From positions 1 through 11,383 of the forward strand of contig JAJZGM010000029.1 in NCBI GenBank assembly GCA_021828525.1: a stretch of DNA of 11,383 nucleotides, in the 5' to 3' direction. This DNA comes from Nitrospirota bacterium (GTDB lineage Bacteria > Nitrospirota > Leptospirillia > Leptospirillales > Leptospirillaceae). Position 1 is the first letter of the stretch; every line of letters starts with the position of its first letter. The position numbers and the translations under genes were made by a program. This document shows, piece after piece, positions 6,531-11,383 of the stretch. The notes below the pieces were generated by a model. That model was not told the origin of the DNA and did not search any database. It saw only the letters and a list, made by a program, of their open reading frames with translations.

Positions 6531-7743
6531 GGACGAGCTCCTTATTCCGGCGGTGAGCCAGATGTTTTTCGATCTCCTCAACGATGATTTCCGGCGGCAT
6601 GGTCATTCCGCCGGCGACGTGCGGGCCGGCCACGACCCGGCTGTTCCTGTCGATCGTGGACTTGATTTCCCGGGCAAGCCAACCGGCCACATTGAATTCA
6701 GGAACAAAAATATGCTTTGCATGCTCTGTTGCCTTACGAATTTCTTCCGTCGGGAAGGGGCGAAGGGTCTTTATCTTGACCAGACCAACCCGGACACCCT
6801 TGTCCCGGAAGAGCCGGATGGCTTCTCTGGCCTGGGAAACTGCCGTTCCTGAAGCAACCATGATGATTTCGGCGTCGGAGTTTTCCACCTCGATCAGCCC
6901 ATCGAGAAGAGGGATCGTATGTTTTCTGGAGCGCTCGATAGCTGCTCGGATTTCAAGCTGCCAGCTGGCATGGGTCATATAGCTGATATAGTTTGACTTC
7001 ATGACAAAAGGATCGCGCATCATACGGACAGGGGGAACCTCCATGTCCATGCAGACCACGGGGCTCCGATAGGGATCGTAATGGGGCAGGGCCATATCCT
7101 CGGGAGTCATCATGACCATATCCTTCGTATGCGTCACGAAGAATCCGTCGCAAATGACGCCGATGGGAAGATGCACCTCCGGCTGCTCCGCCACATAGTA
7201 CCCTTTGAGCATGAAATCGAAGAGATCCTGGGCTGTCTCCGCATGCCACAGGAGCATGCCCGTCTCGAGCATGAAGGCAATTTCCAGCGTGTCCGGCTGG
7301 ATGGTCAGGGGAGAATTCACGCCTCTGACCGTGAAGACGACCTGGATCGGAAGGCGGCTTCCGGCCCACATCGGGAAGTTCTCAAAGGCCCGAAGAGTTC
7401 CCGGGCCCGCCGTTGTCGTGAAGACACGGGCCCCACCAAAGGCCGCCCCGGCACACTGGCCCATGACGGCAAATTCCGACTCGCCGCGCATATAGTCACC
7501 GACATACCCTTCCGCAAAAAGCTCCCCCACGAGAGAAGAGGCTTCGGACTGGGGGGTAATGGGATAGGCCACCGAAAAGTCGACGCTGGCACGCCGGATC
7601 GCCTCGCGGATGACTTCCGAGCCTGTCAGGAATGAAGGCGTTCTGGGGGAAAGAAAGAACATCTCGTTCGGATCCGTGATCATCTGGGCCTTCTTGTTTC
7701 TCTGGCCGATCTGGGGAACCTTGGAATTTGTCGTTGTCGCCAT
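6523..7743 (-). CDS. 2-oxoacid:ferredoxin oxidoreductase alpha subunit
   Basis: The 406-residue pyrimidine-binding/transketolase-like subunit, first gene of the operon. Seen: AYPITPQSE at residues 59-67 (the conserved YPITP loop near the active site), MRGESEFAVMGQCAGAAFGGARVFTTTAGPG, and a C-terminal domain with VASGTAVSQAREAIRLFRDKGVRVGLVKIKTLRPFP, typical of the domain II core of these enzymes. The first ~35 residues (ATTTNSKVPQIGQRNKKAQ...) are a short polar extension before the conserved part. The start at 7743 has AAGGAG 7 bases upstream; the frame is open to 7815, but that extension has no good ribosome-binding site. Together with the next three genes it makes a heterotetrameric or larger complex of the split type seen in Hydrogenobacter, Leptospirillum and Helicobacter (Oor). 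Confidence 0.94.
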   Translation of the reverse strand: MATTTNSKVPQIGQRNKKAQMITDPNEMFFLSPRTPSFLTGSEVIREAIRRASVDFSVAYPITPQSEASSLVGELFAEGYVGDYMRGESEFAVMGQCAGAAFGGARVFTTTAGPGTLRAFENFPMWAGSRLPIQVVFTVRGVNSPLTIQPDTLEIAFMLETGMLLWHAETAQDLFDFMLKGYYVAEQPEVHLPIGVICDGFFVTHTKDMVMMTPEDMALPHYDPYRSPVVCMDMEVPPVRMMRDPFVMKSNYISYMTHASWQLEIRAAIERSRKHTIPLLDGLIEVENSDAEIIMVASGTAVSQAREAIRLFRDKGVRVGLVKIKTLRPFPTEEIRKATEHAKHIFVPEFNVAGWLAREIKSTIDRNSRVVAGPHVAGGMTMPPEIIVEEIEKHLAHRRNKELVHG

Positions 7744-7937
7744 GTCTCTACTCCTTAAGTATTGTGCTATCCGAAAAGGACCTGTCATCGCAACCGGAAG
7801 CAGACAGTCCCTCATTTCTCGGGAGGCCCGGTTGATCCATTGAGCATATCCGCAAGGGACGCCGACAGAGCAAAGCTCCTGCCACGTCCGCGAATCAAAG
7901 ACCTGCTGAACATCAGCGACCCGGACACATCCCCCAG

Positions 7938-7968
7938 GCCCTCCGTGAACCGAGAGGCATCGGAGAGC
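7938..7968 (-). ncRNA. stem-loop in the alpha-gene leader
   Basis: In the minus-strand RNA, GCUCUCCG (7968-7961) pairs with CGGAGGGC (7945-7938) over 8 positions including one G-U, closing a 15-base loop. A competing inner pairing CCGA/UCGG exists. No U-tract follows, so it is not an intrinsic terminator by itself. It is a structural element in the leader, with function unknown. Confidence 0.35.
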
Positions 7969-8052
7969 AAGCAGCCAAAATTACGGCCTGACCAGGAATC
8001 CGGAAGATCCTCACTGATCCGACCAGAACGACAAGGGGGGAACGGTCTGTCA

Positions 8053-8082
8053 ATTTTAAAGGCTGGAACCCGCTAAAGTCAA
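8053..8082 (-). promoter_or_regulatory. candidate sigma-70-type promoter of the oxidoreductase operon
   Basis: Read on the minus strand: TTGACT (8082-8077), an 18-bp spacer, TAAAAT (8058-8053). Five of six positions match consensus in each box. The start point would be near 8046, about 300 bases before the alpha ATG. A weaker site closer to the gene cannot be excluded, but I found no good pair of boxes there. Confidence 0.5.
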
Positions 8083-8137
8083 GGAACCCTCGAGAAATCC
8101 GGACAGAATCCTTCCCTTCTCCGTAGGGATCCTTCCT

Positions 8138-8542
8138 TTAGAGAAAAGCCAGACCCTGAACATACCGGGACTCGTCAAATGCGTCGCTTTTCCGAACAGA
8201 TTCAAAATAAAGCTTCCCGTACCAGCCCATCAGCAAATGGAGCGCCTCATGCTCGCTTTCCCCTCTCTCCACAAGGTGAAGGTAGGCCTTCTTCACCTCG
8301 GCAGGAACCCCTTGCCGGACCTGGCGTCCGATGATCAGGTGGAGGGCAATGTGGACAAAAGGGTTAATCATCTGACCTTCGATTTCGAGAGGGCGAGCCG
8401 GGTCCAATCCCGGATCGTTCCAGACCCCGGCGAGCTCAGGGTGCATCTCGAGAATCTCCACGATATCCCGGTCATCCCCCGAAAGGTCTCCCTCCCGGGC
8501 AATCTGCCGGATATGGTCCAAAAGGTCCGCATCAAAAAGCAT
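8138..8542 (-). CDS. DUF1841 family protein
   Basis: A 134-residue cytoplasmic protein that matches my recollection of the DUF1841 family, whose function is unknown. The diagnostic block is INPFVHIALHLIIGRQVRQGVPAEVKKAYLHLVERGESEHEALHLLMGWYGKLYF (about residues 59-113), which parallels the family's 'NPFLHLSLHLAI.EQ...PPGIR..Y..L....G..HEAEH..M' pattern, including the conserved His residues. The N-terminal half (ILEMHPELAGVWNDPG) also fits the family's 'HPEYH..L.DP' region. The ATG at 8542 has GGAG 7 bases upstream, and the gap from the preceding gene is 29 bases, so it is likely the last gene of a three-gene operon. The repeated His and Glu could bind a metal; that is inference. Confidence 0.8.
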   Translation of the reverse strand: MLFDADLLDHIRQIAREGDLSGDDRDIVEILEMHPELAGVWNDPGLDPARPLEIEGQMINPFVHIALHLIIGRQVRQGVPAEVKKAYLHLVERGESEHEALHLLMGWYGKLYFESVRKSDAFDESRYVQGLAFL

Positions 8543-8571
8543 CTTCCCTCTCCAGCATCTTCAAATTTGCC

Positions 8572-8856
8572 TCAGGGGGTTTCCGTCACGTGGATCCTAC
8601 GTCCCCTCGTCCCCATTCCGTAGACATTCACCACCTTCTTCCCCTGACGCAGATGATATGTTTCCCAAGCCGGAGAAACCCCGTTGAAGGAGGCTGTCGG
8701 ATCCTCTCCGGCGGCCTTGAAATAATCCGGGTAGGTCAACCCGGCATCCCACACATCCTCAAGAAGGCAGCCCGTGACAAAGCCTGCCCCCGAGAGAGAG
8801 ATTCCTTTCAGGATCTCCTGAATTTTTTCAGGATCATTAATTTCCACGGGATCCAT
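8572..8856 (-). CDS. small protein of unknown function between the J-domain-like and DUF1841 genes
   Basis: A 94-residue soluble protein that I do not recognise. It has an acidic helical N-terminus (EINDPEKIQEILKGI), a central ISLSGAGFVTGCLLEDVWDAGLTYPDYFKAAGEDPTASF with one Cys, and a C-terminus with a glycine/basic turn (YGMGTRGRRIHV). There is no signal peptide or membrane segment. It begins 24 bases after the stop of the J-domain-like gene on the same strand. A strong AGGAGG at 8876-8871 lies 14 bases before the ATG, longer than usual, while GAGGT abuts it too closely. No alternative start codon sits better, so translation may be modest or coupled. Its conservation would have to be tested to be sure it is a real gene. 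Confidence 0.65.
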   Translation of the reverse strand: MDPVEINDPEKIQEILKGISLSGAGFVTGCLLEDVWDAGLTYPDYFKAAGEDPTASFNGVSPAWETYHLRQGKKVVNVYGMGTRGRRIHVTETP

Positions 8857-8880
8857 TACCTCTACCGGTTCCTCCTGTTT

Positions 8881-9480
8881 TCAGACCCTTTTTCCTGCAT
8901 CACGATCCATGCCGCAGTATTCCTTAAGAAAGGCGTATGCCTCAAGAATTTCGCGCATCCGACCCTCTTGGCTTCTGTCTCCTGAACGCATGTCCGGATG
9001 CATTTCCTTCAATAGAGAACGGACTTTTTTCCGTATCTCTTCCCATTGGGACGACTCTGGGACTCCCAAAGTCCGGCAGGCTGCCCTAAGACGATCTTCC
9101 CGCTTTTTGCCGGGAGCTTGTTCATCACCCCCCGCTCCCATCCTGAAAAACTTTTCCCAGGGAAAGGCAGCCCGTTTTCGTCGGGGCCGATTCCGGAGAA
9201 GACTGTCCAGCTCTTCAAAGCGGTCCTCGAGAAATTCGGACTTCCTGGCAATCTTGGCCAGACCGGGGCGTGAGGTTTCCCTCGCGATCTCGTCCAAAAG
9301 TCCGCTGAAAAGGCGATCCAGTTCGGCGAATCTCTCCTCCATTTCTCCGAAGCCGCCCACGGCCCAGTCCAGCTCGAGCGAGCGTTCGATCGAGAACCAG
9401 GAAGACTCCTGGCAGCGGCACACCATGCGCTCTATGTGGCCGGCCAATTCCCGCCTGATCTCCTCGGGAGTCCTCTCCAT
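8881..9480 (-). CDS. protein with C-terminal J-domain-like region
   Basis: A 199-residue cytoplasmic protein. The last ~60 residues look like a DnaJ (J) domain: RLRAACRTLGVPESSQWEEIRKKVRSLLKEMHPDM with the HPD tripeptide at 161-163, then EILEAYAFLKEYCG as the closing helix. J domains stimulate the ATPase of Hsp70/DnaK. The N-terminal ~95 residues are highly charged and helical, probably coiled coil (FGEMEERFAELDRLFSGLLDEIARE; SEFLEDRFEELDSLLRNR), with an early CRC motif at 21-23. A basic linker (RNRPRRKRAAF) joins the two parts. It is not DnaJ, CbpA or HscB, which carry the J domain at the N-terminus. The ATG has GGAG 8 bases upstream. It is the first gene of a minus-strand trio, and the client is unknown. 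Confidence 0.78.
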   Translation of the reverse strand: MERTPEEIRRELAGHIERMVCRCQESSWFSIERSLELDWAVGGFGEMEERFAELDRLFSGLLDEIARETSRPGLAKIARKSEFLEDRFEELDSLLRNRPRRKRAAFPWEKFFRMGAGGDEQAPGKKREDRLRAACRTLGVPESSQWEEIRKKVRSLLKEMHPDMRSGDRSQEGRMREILEAYAFLKEYCGMDRDAGKRV

Positions 9481-9531
9481 GTGGCGTGCTCCGTCCCCGA
9501 TATTGTCGATGTCAAAAAACTGGGAGTTTTT

Positions 9532-9560
9532 ATTCTATAGCCACAGGCAGGGATGATCAA
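9532..9560 (-). promoter_or_regulatory. candidate promoter of the J-domain-like/DUF1841 operon
   Basis: Read on the minus strand: TTGATC (9560-9555), a 17-bp spacer, TAGAAT (9537-9532). Five of six bases match in the -10 and four in the -35. It lies 51 bases before the ATG at 9480, so the leader would be about 45 bases. Confidence 0.5.
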
Positions 9561-9580
9561 ATGGATTTTCATGAACAAGT

Positions 9581-9609
9581 TTGCATTAAAACAAAATCTG
9601 TGGGACAAT
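9581..9609 (+). promoter_or_regulatory. weak candidate promoter of the YceI-family gene
   Basis: TTGCAT (9581-9586), a 17-bp spacer, GACAAT (9604-9609), about 80 bases before the chosen start. The boxes match consensus only partly. It is offered because it is the best pair of boxes I found in this divergent region. Confidence 0.3.
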
Positions 9610-9689
9610 GAGTCTGCCTGCTCCCTTCAAAGGGCCAGGAGGATCCGCTGACGATTCCACCCTACTTAAGCATAAGAAAGGAAATGACT

Positions 9690-10343
9690 ATGAACGTTGT
9701 CCCCAGGATGTCACTTAAAAAAACCTTTGGTTCGGCCCTTTTCGCCCTGTCCGTCCTGACTCTGCCCCTTGCCGGAATGACCCAGGCCTCGGCGGCTTCC
9801 TACAAGATCGGCCACAGCGATCCCTCAGGACTTTACAAAATCGATCCCGACCACACCTCGGTCACCTTTACGGTTGGCCATGCGGGGGTTGCCACGGCGG
9901 TAGGACGTTTCGACAGAATCAAGGGCCATTACAGGCTCGACCCCGGAAAGACCGATGTTCTTGTCGAGATCGCCACCAAAAGCATAGACACGAATCACCC
10001 CATGCGGGACAAGGATCTGAGAGGTCCGGATTTTCTTGATGCCAAGACTTTCCCGACCATCCGGTTCGTGGCCACTCACTACAAAAAAACGGGAAAGAAT
10101 TCAGGGATCCTGACCGGAAAACTGACCCTTCACGGAAAGACCCGTCCCTTCTCCCTCAAGATCCGTGAAGTGGGAGCTGCCGATGTATCGGCCCTTCCAA
10201 AGCCCTGGGGCGGATATCTGACCGGCTATGACGCCGAGGGCAGCCTCCGGAGGAGTGACTTCGGTGTCACGACCTACCCGGGGATGATCGGTGACACGGT
10301 CCATCTCTATATCAGCCTCGAAGGCATCCGGATCAAAAAGTAA
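9690..10343 (+). CDS. YceI family periplasmic protein
   Basis: A 217-residue exported protein of the YceI family, a lipocalin-like beta barrel that binds isoprenoid-type lipids in characterised members. The signal peptide is clear: K10, K11, a hydrophobic core ALFALSVLTLPLA, and a cleavage region MTQASA-A near residue 36. The mature protein has the family signature YKIDPDHTSVTFTVGHAGVATAVGRFDRIKGHYRLDP, then IDTNHPMRDKDLRGPDFLDAKTFPTIRFVA, LTGKLTLHGKTRPFSL and a final SLRRSDFGVTTYPGMIGDTVHLYISLE. All the usual conserved blocks are present, and the length is normal. AAAGGA (9677-9682) is 7 bases before the ATG at 9690 but only one base before the ATG at 9684, so 9690 is preferred. The gene is divergent from the J-domain-like operon. 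Confidence 0.93.
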   Translation: MNVVPRMSLKKTFGSALFALSVLTLPLAGMTQASAASYKIGHSDPSGLYKIDPDHTSVTFTVGHAGVATAVGRFDRIKGHYRLDPGKTDVLVEIATKSIDTNHPMRDKDLRGPDFLDAKTFPTIRFVATHYKKTGKNSGILTGKLTLHGKTRPFSLKIREVGAADVSALPKPWGGYLTGYDAEGSLRRSDFGVTTYPGMIGDTVHLYISLEGIRIKK

Positions 10344-10360
10344 CGAAAAAATGACAGGAA

Positions 10361-10398
10361 GGACCGGGAGGGAAGGAAAATCCCGCATATCCCGGTCC
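10361..10398 (+). repeat. hairpin between the YceI gene and the membrane-protein gene
   Basis: GGACCGGGA (10361-10369) and TCCCGGTCC (10390-10398) are perfect reverse complements. A second small stem GGGA/TCCC (10370-10373 and 10381-10384) lies inside them. No T-tract follows (GCACTGTTTCACC), so it is more likely an mRNA processing, stabilising or attenuating structure than a full intrinsic terminator. Confidence 0.5.
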
Positions 10399-10434
10399 GC
10401 ACTGTTTCACCCTGACGCCCGGGATGGCAAACCC

Positions 10435-11298
10435 ATGGAATCATTCTCGATAACTCCGGCCGTCGCCCTGATGCGTCCGGCCCTCCTTCCGTTTATTCTG
10501 GTCCTCCTCCTTCTCATGGGTGCGAGACTTCTTCCCGAAAAATGGCGCTCGACGGCCCTTCTTCCAGATCTTGTCGTCATGGCGGGAATCCTTTTCCTCT
10601 TCGACCTCTTCGACCCTGCCGCAATCCGCCATTTCTTTAATCCGAACCGCCCGATGGACTGGATTCCCCTCCTGGCCACCTCCACCTTTGCCTTGAGGGC
10701 CATTCTTCCGCGGACACCCTCTCTCCTTTCCGAGACAGGAATCCTGCTTGTGTCCCTGGCAATTCTGACCCTTCCGCTTCTAAGACAGGTCCCCCTGGAA
10801 AAAGGAATGATCTCCCTCCTCCTGACTTTTACGCCATGGATCGCAATCCGGGCCCTTTATCCCGCCGACGCCCGACAGGGGATCGACGCGACCTATCTTC
10901 TTCCGCCCTTCTTCACGGCAGCGGCATTCTCCTTCATTTCACCGCTATCGGGCAGCCTGCTCCTTGGGCAACTTTCAGGCGGTCTCGCCGCTCTCTTCGG
11001 CGCCATGGCCCTGGCTTCCTGGGCAGGAGGAGTCCGGGTCTCCGCGATCGAATCCGGATGGGTGCTGGGGGCCCTTCTTCTGATCGGACTTGATTATGTG
11101 GAGATCTCTTTAAAAGTCATTTTATGTCTTGCGGGGGCTTTGATGGTCGGGGCCGTGGCGGGAAGATTGTCGAATCGCATCCGGGGGATCGGTGGATGGA
11201 AAAGGGCCGCTTTCGTGGGGGGGTTCACCGCACTGCCGCTTGTCGCGGCAATTGTTATCACCCTGAGTGATCTCAAAAACCAGGGGGGAGGATATTGA
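10435..11298 (+). CDS. polytopic membrane protein of unknown function
   Basis: A 287-residue hydrophobic protein with about nine or ten likely membrane helices, beginning with ALLPFILVLLLLMGARLL and ending with AAFVGGFTALPLVAAIVITL. Short charged loops (PEKWRST, NPNRPMDW, RNRIRG-like) lie between helices. I do not recognise a transporter or enzyme motif. The glycine/alanine-rich segment LLLGQLSGGLAALFGAMALASWAGG (about 180-205) suggests tightly packed helices. The start is uncertain. The ATG at 10435 begins directly before the first helix but has only a weak GGGATGG upstream. In-frame ATGs at 10351 and 10291 would add polar residues encoded by the hairpin region or by the end of the YceI gene, and are less likely. 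It may be co-transcribed with the YceI gene, 91 bases upstream. Confidence 0.7.
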   Translation: MESFSITPAVALMRPALLPFILVLLLLMGARLLPEKWRSTALLPDLVVMAGILFLFDLFDPAAIRHFFNPNRPMDWIPLLATSTFALRAILPRTPSLLSETGILLVSLAILTLPLLRQVPLEKGMISLLLTFTPWIAIRALYPADARQGIDATYLLPPFFTAAAFSFISPLSGSLLLGQLSGGLAALFGAMALASWAGGVRVSAIESGWVLGALLLIGLDYVEISLKVILCLAGALMVGAVAGRLSNRIRGIGGWKRAAFVGGFTALPLVAAIVITLSDLKNQGGGY

Positions 11299-11383
11299 CG
11301 AAGACAAAGACTCATTCATCCGCCGCCGCGCAACCCGAAGAAAAAGCCGATGGCCGCTCCAACCGCAGAGGCCGCCGCGGCAA
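11295..11383 (+). CDS. start of a further gene, TTG start, cut by the window end
   Basis: An open frame of 29 full codons begins with TTG at 11295. The TTG overlaps the membrane-protein stop as TTGA and is preceded by a purine-rich GGGGGGAGG (11283-11291). The predicted N-terminus is basic and alanine-rich (TKTKTHSSAAAQPEEKADGRSNRRGRRG), like a disordered nucleic-acid-binding tail. Such tails occur on pseudouridine synthases, RNases and Rho, but no domain is visible, so no function is assigned. Confidence 0.5.
   Translation, partial: MTKTKTHSSAAAQPEEKADGRSNRRGRRG

Larger units (their letters stand above)
7744..8137 (-). other. 394-base gene-free stretch: long 5' leader of the oxidoreductase operon
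   Basis: No convincing gene lies between the DUF1841 stop and the alpha start. Read on the minus strand it holds the promoter at 8082-8053, then a leader of about 300 bases with a stem-loop at 7968-7938. Two very short frames are also present (about 15 codons from 7960, about 33 codons from 7914) with no ribosome-binding sites. The TGATG and ATGA junctions between them, and with the extended alpha frame at 7815, may be chance. I see no known riboswitch, T-box or terminator consensus in it. Confidence 0.5.

Noticed and set aside
7744..7815. 24-residue extension of the alpha subunit
   Set aside because: It lacks a ribosome-binding site, whereas AAGGAG sits 7 bases before the ATG at 7743.
8048..8053. 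Perfect TTGACA on the minus strand as an alternative -35
   Set aside because: No acceptable -10 lies 16-18 bp downstream, whereas the overlapping TTGACT-18-TAAAAT pair is complete.
7762..8076. 104-codon plus-strand frame opposite the leader
   Set aside because: Its translation is Arg/Pro/Ser-rich with no recognisable domain and no good ribosome-binding site. It fits a shadow of GC-rich non-coding sequence.
1..11383. CRISPR array, tRNA, rRNA, insertion sequence or phage genes
   Set aside because: I found no regularly spaced repeats, no tRNA T-loop signature in a cloverleaf context, no rRNA-like blocks and no transposase or integrase motifs.

Overview
The window is an ordinary-looking but dense piece of a Gram-negative-type, moderately GC-rich bacterial chromosome. 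Lipoprotein signals, a periplasmic YceI protein and strong sigma-70-like promoters are visible. The most telling genes are a split alpha/beta/gamma/delta 2-oxoacid:ferredoxin oxidoreductase of the Hydrogenobacter/Leptospirillum/Nitrospira style. This enzyme type is typical of autotrophs that fix CO2 by the reductive TCA cycle. By recognition rather than any search, I think a Leptospirillum-like member of the Nitrospirota is most likely.

Layout. (1) Positions 1-1443, minus strand: a lipoprotein gene followed by nadB (L-aspartate oxidase, NAD synthesis; its 3' end lies outside the window). They are coupled by an ATGA overlap and read from a near-consensus promoter. (2) Positions 1490-4305, plus strand: gltX (glutamyl-tRNA synthetase, TTG start), a PsiE-like membrane protein and an unknown lipoprotein, each joined to the next by an 8-base overlap. 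The divergent promoters of blocks 1 and 2 flank a perfect 11-bp inverted repeat. (3) Positions 4351-7743, minus strand: the oxidoreductase operon in the order alpha, beta, gamma, delta (ferredoxin). A perfect hairpin and a small unknown gene follow, the latter a possible fifth subunit. A candidate promoter about 300 bases upstream of the alpha gene implies a long 5' leader. (4) Positions 8138-9560, minus strand: a three-gene set of a protein with a C-terminal J-domain-like region, a 94-residue unknown and a DUF1841 protein. (5) Positions 9581-11383, plus strand: a secreted YceI protein, a polytopic membrane protein and the start of a further gene that runs off the end.

Together these are core metabolism (NAD synthesis, tRNA charging, ferredoxin-dependent carboxylation or decarboxylation) mixed with envelope proteins of unknown role. 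I saw no transposase, phage gene, CRISPR array, tRNA or rRNA, and nothing that marks a mobile island. The points most worth following are the long leader of the oxidoreductase operon, the small gene at its end with its hairpin and missing ribosome-binding site, and the inverted repeat between nadB's operon and gltX. No clearly new defence or mobile system is visible.
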